A stretch of 64,000 nucleotides of DNA from Flavobacteriaceae bacterium (GTDB lineage: Bacteria; Bacteroidota; Bacteroidia; Flavobacteriales; Flavobacteriaceae): assembly GCA_016764435.1 (NCBI GenBank), contig JAESRX010000010.1, positions 1-64,000 of the forward strand, written 5' to 3'. Numbering within the stretch: position 1 is the first letter of the stretch; each line of letters begins with the position of its first letter. The notes beneath the pieces are model-generated. The model was not told the DNA's origin, did no database searches, and worked only from the letters and a program-made list of their open reading frames with translations. Made by a program: the position numbers and the translations under genes. Shown here piece by piece: positions 35,499 to 44,389 of this stretch.

Positions 35499-36680
35499 AT
35501 GAAAAAAGTAGTATTAGCATATAGTGGAGGATTGGATACATCATACTGTGTAAAATATTTATCCAAAGAGAAGAAATTAGAAATTCATAGTGTATTAATT
35601 AATACAGGTGGTTTTACAGTGTCCGAATTGGAGATGATAGAGGAAAAGGCCTATGAAATGGGGGTTTGTTCACATAAAAGCATCAATATACTGGAAGCAT
35701 TTTATCAAAAAGCGATTAAGTATATGATTTTCGGAAATGTATTAAAAAACAATACTTATCCTTTATCGGTGAGTGCAGAGAGAGTATTCCAAGCCATAGA
35801 AGTTGCTAATTATGCGAAGAGTATTGGAGCAGATTATATTGCTCATGGAAGTACTGGTGCAGGAAATGATCAAGTGAGATTTGATATGATTTTTCAAACA
35901 GTGGCACCAGAGATTGAGATTCTTACCCCTATTAGAGATTTGAAATTGTCGAGACAAGAGGAGATTGATTATCTGAAAAAAAATGGGGTAGACGCTTCTT
36001 GGGAAAAATCTAAATACTCCATTAATAAGGGGATTTGGGGAACCAGTGTTGGAGGGATAGAGACCTTAACATCTCATCAGAATTTACCTTCTGAAGCATA
36101 TCCCAGTCAACTTAAAAAAGAAATACCTTCTAAAATTTCTTTACACTTTAAAAAAGGGGAATTAGTAGGCTTGAACGGGAAGTTACTAAGTCCGGTGGAT
36201 GCTATTTTAAAATTGGAAGCACTTGCTTCTGACTATGCAATAGGAAGAGACATGCATGTGGGGGATACGATAATCGGAATTAAAGGAAGAGTAGGTTTTG
36301 AAGCCGCAGCGGCAATGGTGACAATTAAGGCGCATCATATGTTAGAAAAGCATGTGCTCTCTAAATGGCAGCAATACTGGAAGGAACAATTAGGGAACTG
36401 GTATGGAATGTTATTACACGAAGGGCAGTATTTGGACCCCGTAATGCGAAATATTGAGTCGTTTTTAACGGATTCCCAAAAAACGGTCACAGGAAAAGTA
36501 TTTGTGACCTTGATGCCCTATCATTTTAGAGTAGATGGTATCGATTCTAAACACGATTTAATGAAGTCAGATTTTGGAGAATACGGAGAAATGAATAAAG
36601 CTTGGACGGCAGATGATGCCAAAGGGTTTATCAAGATATTAAGTACACAAAATAAAATTTATCACCAGGTTAATTCGTAA
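35499..36680 (+). CDS. argG: Argininosuccinate synthase
   Basis: This ATP-dependent enzyme joins citrulline and aspartate. The 393-residue product starts MKKVVLAYSGGLDTSYCVKY, with the PP-loop motif SGGLDTS, and has the substrate segments SIGADYIAHGSTGAGNDQVRF (about residue 110) and YSINKGIWGTSVGG (about 179). The ATG at 35499 is chosen over a GTG nine codons upstream because it starts right before the PP-loop strand. Second gene of the arg operon. Confidence 0.93.
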   Translation: MKKVVLAYSGGLDTSYCVKYLSKEKKLEIHSVLINTGGFTVSELEMIEEKAYEMGVCSHKSINILEAFYQKAIKYMIFGNVLKNNTYPLSVSAERVFQAIEVANYAKSIGADYIAHGSTGAGNDQVRFDMIFQTVAPEIEILTPIRDLKLSRQEEIDYLKKNGVDASWEKSKYSINKGIWGTSVGGIETLTSHQNLPSEAYPSQLKKEIPSKISLHFKKGELVGLNGKLLSPVDAILKLEALASDYAIGRDMHVGDTIIGIKGRVGFEAAAAMVTIKAHHMLEKHVLSKWQQYWKEQLGNWYGMLLHEGQYLDPVMRNIESFLTDSQKTVTGKVFVTLMPYHFRVDGIDSKHDLMKSDFGEYGEMNKAWTADDAKGFIKILSTQNKIYHQVNS

Positions 36681-36682
36681 TT

Positions 36683-37678
36683 ATGATACAAGTAGGAATA
36701 ATTGGAGGGGCTGGATATACCGCAGGAGAATTGATCAGATTGTTAGTGCATCACAAGAATGTTACCATTGATTTTGTGTATAGCACCTCTAATGCGGGCA
36801 ATAAAATAGCGGATGTTCATCAAGATTTATTAGGGGAAACGGAAGGGGCCTTTACGGCGACTGTTAATTTGAATGTAGATGTGGTTTTTTTGTGTCTAGG
36901 GCATGGGAACACAACTGCGTTTTTAAATAAGCATCACTTTTTAGCGGTTACAAAAATCATTGATTTATCCAATGATTTTAGATTGTCAAAGGACCATGTT
37001 TTTGGAAAAAGAACCTTTATTTATGGCTTGCCAGAATTGCAACAAGAAGCGATTTGTACAGCCTCTAATATTGCAAATCCAGGATGTTTTGCGACAGCGA
37101 TACAGTTAGGATTACTGCCATTAGCAAAAGCTCAAAAATTAGAGACAACCATCCATGTAAATGCTACGACGGGAGTTACAGGAGCAGGTGTTTCTCCTAC
37201 TTCTACAACGCATTTTAGTTGGAGAGCAGCTAATTTCTCTGTCTATAAAGCATTTAATCATCAGCATTTAGAGGAGATTTCTGAGAGTCTTCAGCAGTTG
37301 CAAGACAAACAGAAAGATCCAGTAAATAAGACAGATGATATATTATTTATACCCAATAGAGGGAGTTTTTCAAGAGGGATTTTTGCAAGTATTTATTTAG
37401 AGAGCAGTTTGACAGAAACAGCTGCTTATGATTTGTTTGAAGCCTTTTATAAAGACGCTGTTTATACACATATCAGTAAAAAAGAATTGCATTTGAAGCA
37501 AGTGGTAAATACAAATAACTGTTTTATACATATAGAAAAACATGGCAAGCAATTATTTATTACAACGGTATTAGATAATCTATTAAAAGGAGCGTCTGGA
37601 CAAGCAGTACAGAATATGAATTTGATGTATGGATGGGACCAAAGGGAAGGTCTTAGACTCAAAGCATCCTCATTTTAA
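36683..37678 (+). CDS. argC: N-acyl-gamma-glutamyl-phosphate reductase
   Basis: This NADPH-dependent enzyme reduces the acylglutamyl phosphate made by ArgB to the semialdehyde. The 331-residue product has the dinucleotide loop GIIGGAGYTAGELIRLL (residues 5-21), YGLPELQ and the catalytic Cys in NPGCFATAIQLGLLPL (about residue 132). It starts 2 bases after argG. Length fits the short ArgC type. Confidence 0.94.
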   Translation: MIQVGIIGGAGYTAGELIRLLVHHKNVTIDFVYSTSNAGNKIADVHQDLLGETEGAFTATVNLNVDVVFLCLGHGNTTAFLNKHHFLAVTKIIDLSNDFRLSKDHVFGKRTFIYGLPELQQEAICTASNIANPGCFATAIQLGLLPLAKAQKLETTIHVNATTGVTGAGVSPTSTTHFSWRAANFSVYKAFNHQHLEEISESLQQLQDKQKDPVNKTDDILFIPNRGSFSRGIFASIYLESSLTETAAYDLFEAFYKDAVYTHISKKELHLKQVVNTNNCFIHIEKHGKQLFITTVLDNLLKGASGQAVQNMNLMYGWDQREGLRLKASSF

Positions 37679-37690
37679 AAATTACAACAA

Positions 37691-38485
37691 ATGAAAATAG
37701 GAATTATTGGAGTTGGGAATTTAGGCTATTCCATTGCCTTAGGAATTTTAAATCAGGAGGCTATTCGTTTTACGTCCTTGTATTTATCGAAGCGAAACGT
37801 AGCGTCCTTACATGCTTGGTCAGAACTTCCAAGAGTAAGTATAACATCGGATAATATCGCTTTAGTTAAAAAATCGGAAATCATTATTATAGCGGTACAA
37901 CCGGGACAATTAAAAGGTGTTTTAGAAGAAATAAAACCGTATTTAATTTCGGATAAACACACTATAATTTCCGTGGTGACAGGGCGTAAGATAGCACAGA
38001 TAGCGGCTGTTTTAGGGGAGGATCATGCTCTTATTAGATGCATGCCAAATACGGCCATTTCTGTTGGGCAATCAATGACCTGTTTAAGTGCGAATGAAAA
38101 AGGGATAAAAAAGATAGAATTTGCGACCGTAATTTTTGGAGCTTTAGGGAAAACCATGTGTGTTGAGGAAGAATTAATGCAAGCCGCAACTGTTATATGT
38201 GCGAGCGGTATTGCTTTTTGGATGCGTTTGATTAGGGCCACTACGCAGGGTGCAATTCAATTGGGGTTTGATGCTGCTGAAGCTCAGGAATTATCCGTGC
38301 AGACCTGCTTGGGAGCCGCAAGTTTATTAAAGAAATCTGAGAGTCATCCAGAAGCAGAAATAGATAAAGTAACCACACCTAGAGGATGTACTATTTCTGG
38401 ACTGAATGAGATGGAACACGAAGGGTTGAGTAGTGCATTGATCAAAGGATTGGTGGCTTCTTTTAATAAAATTAATCAGATTTAA
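37691..38485 (+). CDS. proC: Pyrroline-5-carboxylate reductase
   Basis: The 264-residue product carries out the last step of proline synthesis, reducing pyrroline-5-carboxylate with NAD(P)H. It has the N-terminal GIIGVGNLGYSIALGIL fold motif, RCMPNTAISVGQSMT (about residue 116) and a C-terminal TPRGCTISGLNEME, the typical ProC signature. It is placed inside the arginine operon between argC and argD, which links the two glutamate-derived pathways. Confidence 0.92.
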   Translation: MKIGIIGVGNLGYSIALGILNQEAIRFTSLYLSKRNVASLHAWSELPRVSITSDNIALVKKSEIIIIAVQPGQLKGVLEEIKPYLISDKHTIISVVTGRKIAQIAAVLGEDHALIRCMPNTAISVGQSMTCLSANEKGIKKIEFATVIFGALGKTMCVEEELMQAATVICASGIAFWMRLIRATTQGAIQLGFDAAEAQELSVQTCLGAASLLKKSESHPEAEIDKVTTPRGCTISGLNEMEHEGLSSALIKGLVASFNKINQI

Positions 38486-38486
38486 T

Positions 38487-39611
38487 ATGGAATTATTTGA
38501 GGTGTATCCACTGTATGATGTCACTCCTGTAAAAGCGCTAGGAAGTACAGTATGGGATAAAAACAACCAGCAATATTTAGATTTATATGGAGGACATGGA
38601 GTTATTTCTGTAGGACATTCACACCCTAAATATGTGGAGAAATTAACTGCGCAATTAAATAAAATTGGGTTTTATTCCAATGCGGTTCAAAATCCTTTGC
38701 AACAACAATTAGCAGGAAAATTAGGAAGCGTTTCTAATTGTGAAGATTACAACTTGTTTTTGTGTAATTCAGGTACGGAAGCAAACGAAAACGCCTTAAA
38801 AGTAGCCTCATTTGTGACGGGGAAAAGTAGGGTAATTTCCTTTGAGAATTCGTTTCACGGGCGTACATCTGCAAGTGTTTCTATAACAGATAATAAAAAA
38901 ATACAGGCCACAATCAATAGGTTTAATCCAGTGACTATTTTACCCTTGAATGAATTGTTTTTACTTGAAAAAGCGTTAGAAAAGGGAGATGTATGTGCGG
39001 TGATTATTGAAGGGATTCAAGGAGTTGGAGGGCTAGATGAAGGAACAACGAAGTTTTTTAAAGGCATGGAACAGTTATGCTGGAAATACGAAGCGTTATT
39101 AATTGTAGATGAAATACAATCTGGCTATGGTAGGAGCGGTGCTTTTTTTGCGTATCAGCATCATCAGATAAAACCAGATATAGTTACTGTCGCTAAAGGA
39201 ATGGGGAATGGATATCCTATGGCGGGGGTGCTTATTCATGAAACTATTAAAGCCTCTTTAGGGATGTTGGGAACTACTTTTGGCGGAAATCATTTAGCCT
39301 GTGTAGCAGGGTTGGCGGTATTAGAAATTATAGAAGAAGAAGGTTTACTAAAGAATGTAACGGACGTTTCTAACTATTTTGTGCGTCAAGTAAAAACAAT
39401 TGATGCCGTAAAAAATATCAAAGGAAAAGGCCTGATGATAGGGCTGGAATTTGAAAATGAAGTGGGGGATTTACGTAGGAAATTAATTTATGAAGAGCAT
39501 ATATTTACTGGAGGCGCTACCAATAAAAAAATGTTAAGAATTTTACCTCCTTTAAATATCACTTTCAATGAAATAGATGTTTTTATAACCGCCTTAAAAA
39601 AATTAGTATGA
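38487..39611 (+). CDS. argD: Acetylornithine/succinylornithine aminotransferase
   Basis: This PLP enzyme transaminates N-acylglutamate semialdehyde. The 374-residue class III product contains CNSGTEANENALKVA (about residue 93), the PLP pocket LIVDEIQSGYGRSGAFFAY (about 204) and the Lys motif TVAKGMGNGYPMAGV (about 233). It begins 1 base after proC and overlaps proA by four bases (ATGA). Confidence 0.92.
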   Translation: MELFEVYPLYDVTPVKALGSTVWDKNNQQYLDLYGGHGVISVGHSHPKYVEKLTAQLNKIGFYSNAVQNPLQQQLAGKLGSVSNCEDYNLFLCNSGTEANENALKVASFVTGKSRVISFENSFHGRTSASVSITDNKKIQATINRFNPVTILPLNELFLLEKALEKGDVCAVIIEGIQGVGGLDEGTTKFFKGMEQLCWKYEALLIVDEIQSGYGRSGAFFAYQHHQIKPDIVTVAKGMGNGYPMAGVLIHETIKASLGMLGTTFGGNHLACVAGLAVLEIIEEEGLLKNVTDVSNYFVRQVKTIDAVKNIKGKGLMIGLEFENEVGDLRRKLIYEEHIFTGGATNKKMLRILPPLNITFNEIDVFITALKKLV

Positions 39612-40810
39612 GTACAAGAAAAACGTTGACGATCAATCAAAGGAATAAAGTGTTGTTATGTATGGCTTCTTTAGTATTGGAGAATAAAGAAGGGATACTT
39701 CAAGCAAACAGTTTGGATGTTTTCCATTATAAGGGCGCTGATCTGTCAGTGTTGGATCGTTTAAAAGTGGATGCCGTAAAGGTAAATGATATGGCAACAT
39801 CGTTACGTCTATTGGCGGATGAATCAGATCCTTTAGGAAAGGAATTACATCATGTAATACAGGAAAACGGTTTAAAAATAATTAATAAAACGGCCCCTTT
39901 TGGAACGGTGATGATCATTTATGAATCGCGTCCCGATGTAACTGTAGAGGCTGGAGCTATCGCATTTAAATCAGGTAATAAAATTATTTTAAAAGGAGGT
40001 AAAGAGGCCATTTATTCTAATTTAAAGTTGGTAGAACTATGGCACAAGGCCTTATTGCAGTGCGCTATAAATACAACTTGGGTGGAGTATTTAAAATTGT
40101 CTAGAATTGAAACACAGGAGTTTTTAGAAAATCCAACTCAAAAAATTGATTTGATAATCCCCCGAGGAGGAGAGAAATTGATTGCATTTGTAAAAAAGAA
40201 TGCGAACTGTCCTGTCATCGTAAGTGGCAGAGGAAATAATTTTCTGTATGTAGATTCGGAGGCGGATGTAGAAATAGCTTTGCGAATAATAATGAATTCA
40301 AAAACAGCCAAAATATCGGCATGTAATGCGCTAGATAAAGTATTGGTAAATGCTAGTTTACCTCATAAAGGAGCATTTTTAAAAGCATTAGTACTGCAGT
40401 TAAAAGCTTCGAATGTCACTATTTATGGAGATGAAAAAATAAGCTCTTTAGAAGAGGTTACCTTGATAAAAAATGATGATGTATGGTACGAAGAGTTTTT
40501 AGATTATAAAATTGTGATAGGTCAAGTAGCGAGTAGCTCGGAGGCTATTGATAAAATTAACAGGTATGGAGGTGGACATTCTGCGGTTATAATCACAACC
40601 AATGAACAGAAAGCAGCGGTATTTATGACGGGGGTAGATGCAGCCGCTGTTTATCAGAATGCTTCCACACGATTTACGGATGGAGGACAGTTTGGCTTAG
40701 GGGGAGAATTGGCCATAAGTACTGATAAATTACACCATAGAGGCCCTATGGGATTGCAACATTTAGTGACTAACAAATGGTATATTTTTGGGAATGGACA
40801 GACACGATAA
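39608..40810 (+). CDS. proA: Glutamate-5-semialdehyde dehydrogenase (gamma-glutamyl phosphate reductase)
   Basis: The 400-residue product reduces gamma-glutamyl phosphate in proline synthesis. It belongs to the ALDH superfamily, with APFGTVMIIYESRPDVTVEAGA (about residue 98), LIIPRGGEKLIAFVKKN and the C-terminal STRFTDGGQFGLGGELAISTDK (about 352). A Cys near residue 238 (KISACNALDKVLV) is in the catalytic position. It overlaps argD by four bases and proB by about 17. Confidence 0.93.
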   Translation: MSTRKTLTINQRNKVLLCMASLVLENKEGILQANSLDVFHYKGADLSVLDRLKVDAVKVNDMATSLRLLADESDPLGKELHHVIQENGLKIINKTAPFGTVMIIYESRPDVTVEAGAIAFKSGNKIILKGGKEAIYSNLKLVELWHKALLQCAINTTWVEYLKLSRIETQEFLENPTQKIDLIIPRGGEKLIAFVKKNANCPVIVSGRGNNFLYVDSEADVEIALRIIMNSKTAKISACNALDKVLVNASLPHKGAFLKALVLQLKASNVTIYGDEKISSLEEVTLIKNDDVWYEEFLDYKIVIGQVASSSEAIDKINRYGGGHSAVIITTNEQKAAVFMTGVDAAAVYQNASTRFTDGGQFGLGGELAISTDKLHHRGPMGLQHLVTNKWYIFGNGQTR

Positions 40811-41570
40811 AAAACGAATCTTACTTAAGATAGGAACCAATGTATTGACGAAAGAGTCGGAGTATATTTCTCGAGGGAAAATTGAGGATATTGCACGTCA
40901 AATAAAATTATTGACTGCTGATTATGAGTTTATACTGGTAAGTTCAGGGGCCATTGCGGCAGCTAAACAGTTTGTGCAGTTAGAAAGTAATGGAGAAGAA
41001 ATCAATGTAAAGCAAGCATTGGCTTCTATAGGACAACCTCATTTAATGCGTATTTTTCAAGAGAACTTCAGGGAGTTAGGCTTGCTTACTTCTCAGTGTT
41101 TATTGTCTTATTCTGATTTTGAAAAGGAACAGTCAAGAAAAAATATAGTGAATACGATTAATGTTTTAGTAGCCAATAATTACATTCCTATTATCAATGA
41201 GAATGATACTGTAGCTACCGATGAAATTAAATTTGGTGATAATGATAAACTGGCCGCTTTGACGGCGGTATTACTATCAGTGGATTTATTAGTGATTGGG
41301 ACCAATACAGACGGCGTGTATACGAGGAAATCACTACAACACGGAAAACCTCAAACGGTACGGGAAACTAGTGATATTTTGGAGATTGAAAAAGAGGTAA
41401 TATCAGCATGTTCAAGCCAAGGAACAGGAGGGATGCACTCAAAAATAAAAGCAGCTCAAATAGCTCAAGCAGCAGGTATAGAAACTTGGATAGTAAACGG
41501 GTTGGAAGATCGTTTTTTAATCAAAGCGATGAATAAAACGACTGTTTTTACTAAAATTACAACACCTTAA
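40794..41570 (+). CDS. proB: Glutamate 5-kinase, short form
   Basis: The 258-residue product is an amino-acid-kinase-fold enzyme that phosphorylates glutamate for proline. Motifs include RILLKIGTNVLTKE (about residue 8), LVSSGAIAAAKQF (about 50), PIINENDTVATDEIKFGDND (about 132) and GTGGMHSKIKAA. It has only the kinase domain and lacks the C-terminal PUA domain of the 370-residue enterobacterial ProB. The ATG at 40794 is preferred to a TTG two codons earlier. Confidence 0.92.
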   Translation: MDRHDKKRILLKIGTNVLTKESEYISRGKIEDIARQIKLLTADYEFILVSSGAIAAAKQFVQLESNGEEINVKQALASIGQPHLMRIFQENFRELGLLTSQCLLSYSDFEKEQSRKNIVNTINVLVANNYIPIINENDTVATDEIKFGDNDKLAALTAVLLSVDLLVIGTNTDGVYTRKSLQHGKPQTVRETSDILEIEKEVISACSSQGTGGMHSKIKAAQIAQAAGIETWIVNGLEDRFLIKAMNKTTVFTKITTP

Positions 41571-41571
41571 G

Positions 41572-42552
41572 ATGAAACATTATACAGGAATTAATGATAT
41601 AGGGAATTTGCAACAAGCCGTGAAAGAGGCGCTTGAGTTGAAAAATGACAAGCTTAAGTATCGAGCATTGGGAAAGGATAAAACCATTTGCCTATTGTTC
41701 TTTAATAATAGCCTCCGTACCAGATTGAGTACGCAAAAAGCAGCACAGAATTTAGGAATGGACGTCATCGTTATGAATTTTGGTTCGGAAGGTTGGGCTT
41801 TAGAATATGATGACGGAACAGTGATGGATCAAGGGAAATCAGAGCATGTAAAAGAAGCAGCTCAAGTGGTCTCTCAATATGCAACTGTTATTGGAATTAG
41901 AGCTTTTGCGGGCTTAGAGGATAAAGAAAAGGATGCAGCGGAACTGGTGTTGAATAGTTTTGTGAAATATGCTTCCGTGCCTATCGTAAATATGGAAAGT
42001 TCATTACAGCATCCATTGCAATGCCTAACGGATGCCATAACCATGGAAGAATATAAAATAGTTGGAAGAAAACCAAAAGTAGTATTGTCTTGGGCACCAC
42101 ATCCTAAAGCATTACCTCATGCTGTCGCCAATTCATTTATTAATATGATGCAGTTGCAAGACGCCGATTTTGTAATTACACACCCCATCGGCTATGAGTT
42201 AGATCCAAAAATAACCAAGGATATTCTGATTGAATACGACCAGGAAAAAGCATTTGAAAATGCTGATTTTGTCTATGTAAAAAACTGGAGTTCTTATCGG
42301 GATTACGGTCAAATTAAATGTACAGATCCTAACTGGATGATTACGGCATCCAAAATGAAAGTAACAAATAACGGGAAATTTATGCACTGCTTACCCGTGC
42401 GAAGGAATGTGGTAGTGACGGATGAAGTAATCGACAGTAAAAATTCCTTAGTGATAAAGCAAGCTGCAAATAGAGAATTTGCAGCACAGATTGTGTTGAA
42501 AAAAATATTAGAAAATGATGAAACTAACTCTAGTGAAAATAGGAGGACATAG
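41572..42552 (+). CDS. argF': N-acylornithine carbamoyltransferase (succinylornithine type)
   Basis: The 326-residue product transfers carbamoyl from carbamoyl phosphate to an acylated ornithine. The carbamoyl-phosphate motif is NNSLRTRLSTQKAAQNLGMD (about residue 46), close to the Bacteroides succinylornithine enzyme and unlike the STRTR of ornithine transcarbamylase; WAPHPKALPHAVANSF and FMHCLPVRRNVVV also fit. The loop that selects acetyl or succinyl (Glu or Pro in characterised enzymes) seems to read GKSEH, with Ser. Its C-terminus overlaps argB by about 35 bases. Confidence 0.85.
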   Translation: MKHYTGINDIGNLQQAVKEALELKNDKLKYRALGKDKTICLLFFNNSLRTRLSTQKAAQNLGMDVIVMNFGSEGWALEYDDGTVMDQGKSEHVKEAAQVVSQYATVIGIRAFAGLEDKEKDAAELVLNSFVKYASVPIVNMESSLQHPLQCLTDAITMEEYKIVGRKPKVVLSWAPHPKALPHAVANSFINMMQLQDADFVITHPIGYELDPKITKDILIEYDQEKAFENADFVYVKNWSSYRDYGQIKCTDPNWMITASKMKVTNNGKFMHCLPVRRNVVVTDEVIDSKNSLVIKQAANREFAAQIVLKKILENDETNSSENRRT

Positions 42553-43291
42553 CCTCGAAAATAAAAAAGATTTACATCAGTTTTTAATTGATTTCTCTCG
42601 TATTGAGGGGGTGAAAATTCTAGTACATGGTGGAGGGAAATCGGCCACAAATTTAGCGAATAAATTGGGCTTAAATCCTACCCTAATAGCGGGGAGAAGA
42701 ATTACCGATGCACAGAATTTAGACATTGCAATTATGACCTATGCGGGGTTGTTAAATAAAAACATAGTAGCAGGTTTGCAGAAAAACAAGTGTAATGCTA
42801 TCGGCTTAACGGGGGCGGATGCAAATACGATTGAGTCCGTTAAACGCCCTGTAAAAACGATCGACTATGGCTTTGTAGGGGATGTTAAAAAAGTGAATTC
42901 TAGGAATATTAAGGCCTTGTTATTGGCGGGGTTTACACCTGTTTTTTGTGCCTTAACACATGATACTAATGGGCAAATTCTCAATACCAATGCTGATACA
43001 GTGGCCAGTGAAATAGCCATTGCAATGACGGAGGAGTTTGAAGTAGAATTACTGTACTGTTTTGAATTAAAAGGTGTGTTAAGCGATATTAAAAATAGAA
43101 ATTCTGTAATTAAAGAGTTGACCACTAGTGTTTATAGACGTTTTTTGAAGCAAGGTGTTATTTCAGTAGGTATGTTGCCTAAATTAGAAAACTGTTTTAA
43201 GGCCTTACAGCAAGGTGTTTCGGTCATAAAAATAGGAAATACAAGCATGATAGGTAAGGGCTATGATGTGTTTACTAAAATTATATTATAA
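42518..43291 (+). CDS. argB: N-acylglutamate kinase
   Basis: The roughly 257-residue product phosphorylates N-acylglutamate. It shows LTLVKIGGHSL at the start (Lys of the amino-acid kinase fold), ILVHGGGKSATNLANKLGL (about residue 35), ITDAQNLDIAIM, LTGADANTIE and a C-terminal MLPKLENCFKALQQGV. Two consecutive ATG codons (42515 and 42518) are equally possible. The reading frame overlaps the end of the transcarbamylase gene, which suggests coupled translation. Confidence 0.92.
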   Translation: MKLTLVKIGGHSLENKKDLHQFLIDFSRIEGVKILVHGGGKSATNLANKLGLNPTLIAGRRITDAQNLDIAIMTYAGLLNKNIVAGLQKNKCNAIGLTGADANTIESVKRPVKTIDYGFVGDVKKVNSRNIKALLLAGFTPVFCALTHDTNGQILNTNADTVASEIAIAMTEEFEVELLYCFELKGVLSDIKNRNSVIKELTTSVYRRFLKQGVISVGMLPKLENCFKALQQGVSVIKIGNTSMIGKGYDVFTKIIL

Positions 43292-43292
43292 G

Positions 43293-44351
43293 ATGGAAGA
43301 ACTAAAAACGAACGCAATAATTTTATTAAAGAAGTTGATAAAGACGCCCTCTTTTTCTAGTGAAGAGCAGCGAACAGCATTGGTGATATCACAGTGGTTT
43401 TCAGAGCATGATATTAAGTTTCAATTGGTAAAAAACAACGTTTGGGCGGTGAATAAATACTATGATATATCCAAACCTACCTTACTATTAAATTCACATC
43501 ACGATACGGTAAAACCGAATAAAGGATATACAAATGATCCATGGGATGCTTTTGAAAGAGAAGGGAAATTATTTGGTTTAGGGAGTAATGATGCTGGAGG
43601 TTGCTTGGTGTCTTTAATGGCTACTTTTACTCATTTTTACCGTCGTAAAAATTTAAAATACAACCTGTTAATAGTTGCTTCTGCAGAAGAAGAAAATTCT
43701 GGAGAGCATGGTTTAAGAGGAATCTTAAATGTCTTGCCAGCATTTGAGGTCGCTATTGTGGGAGAGCCTACAAAAATGCAAATGGCGGTGGCAGAAAAAG
43801 GACTATTGGTGTTAGACGGGAAATCCATAGGAGTTCCTGGACATGCCGCACATGGACTGGGGCTTAATTCCATTTATCAAGCCATGGAAGATGTTTCTTG
43901 GATTAAAAACCACCAGTTTAAGAAAAAATCAAGGCTGTTAGGAGCTGTAAAAATGACGGTGACTCAGATACATGCAGGGACTCAACACAACGTAATTCCA
44001 GCCGTAACTAACTTTGTGGTGGATGTTCGTGTGACAGATGCTTATACCAATCAGGAGGTTTTAGAGATCATTCAAAAAAATACGATCTGTGATATTCAAG
44101 CGCGTTCAATACGTCATAATTCTTCTTCCATTCCAATGGAACATCCTATAGTCAAGGCGGGACTTAAATTAGGGCTGACTACGTACGGCTCTGCGACTTT
44201 GTCTGATCAGGCATGCTTGTCTTGCCCTTCTGTAAAAATCGGACCAGGTGATACTTTGCGTTCTCATGCGGCAGATGAATATATCTTTATAGAAGAGGTA
44301 GAGGAAGGTATAGAAATGTATATAAAATTACTCAATGATGTTATTCTGTAA
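43293..44351 (+). CDS. argE: N-acylornithine or N-acylcitrulline deacylase, M20 family
   Basis: The 352-residue product is an M20 metallopeptidase-fold amidohydrolase. Zinc-ligand motifs are LLNSHHDTVKP (His/Asp at about residue 68), GSNDAGGCL, ASAEEENSG and VGEPT. It should remove the acyl group. Because the transcarbamylase acts on acylated ornithine, the natural substrate is probably acylcitrulline. It begins 1 base after argB; the ATG chosen skips ten codons of overlapping frame. Confidence 0.88.
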   Translation: MEELKTNAIILLKKLIKTPSFSSEEQRTALVISQWFSEHDIKFQLVKNNVWAVNKYYDISKPTLLLNSHHDTVKPNKGYTNDPWDAFEREGKLFGLGSNDAGGCLVSLMATFTHFYRRKNLKYNLLIVASAEEENSGEHGLRGILNVLPAFEVAIVGEPTKMQMAVAEKGLLVLDGKSIGVPGHAAHGLGLNSIYQAMEDVSWIKNHQFKKKSRLLGAVKMTVTQIHAGTQHNVIPAVTNFVVDVRVTDAYTNQEVLEIIQKNTICDIQARSIRHNSSSIPMEHPIVKAGLKLGLTTYGSATLSDQACLSCPSVKIGPGDTLRSHAADEYIFIEEVEEGIEMYIKLLNDVIL

Positions 44352-44389
44352 CATCCATAAAAATTAATAACAAGTTTAAAATAAGAAGG

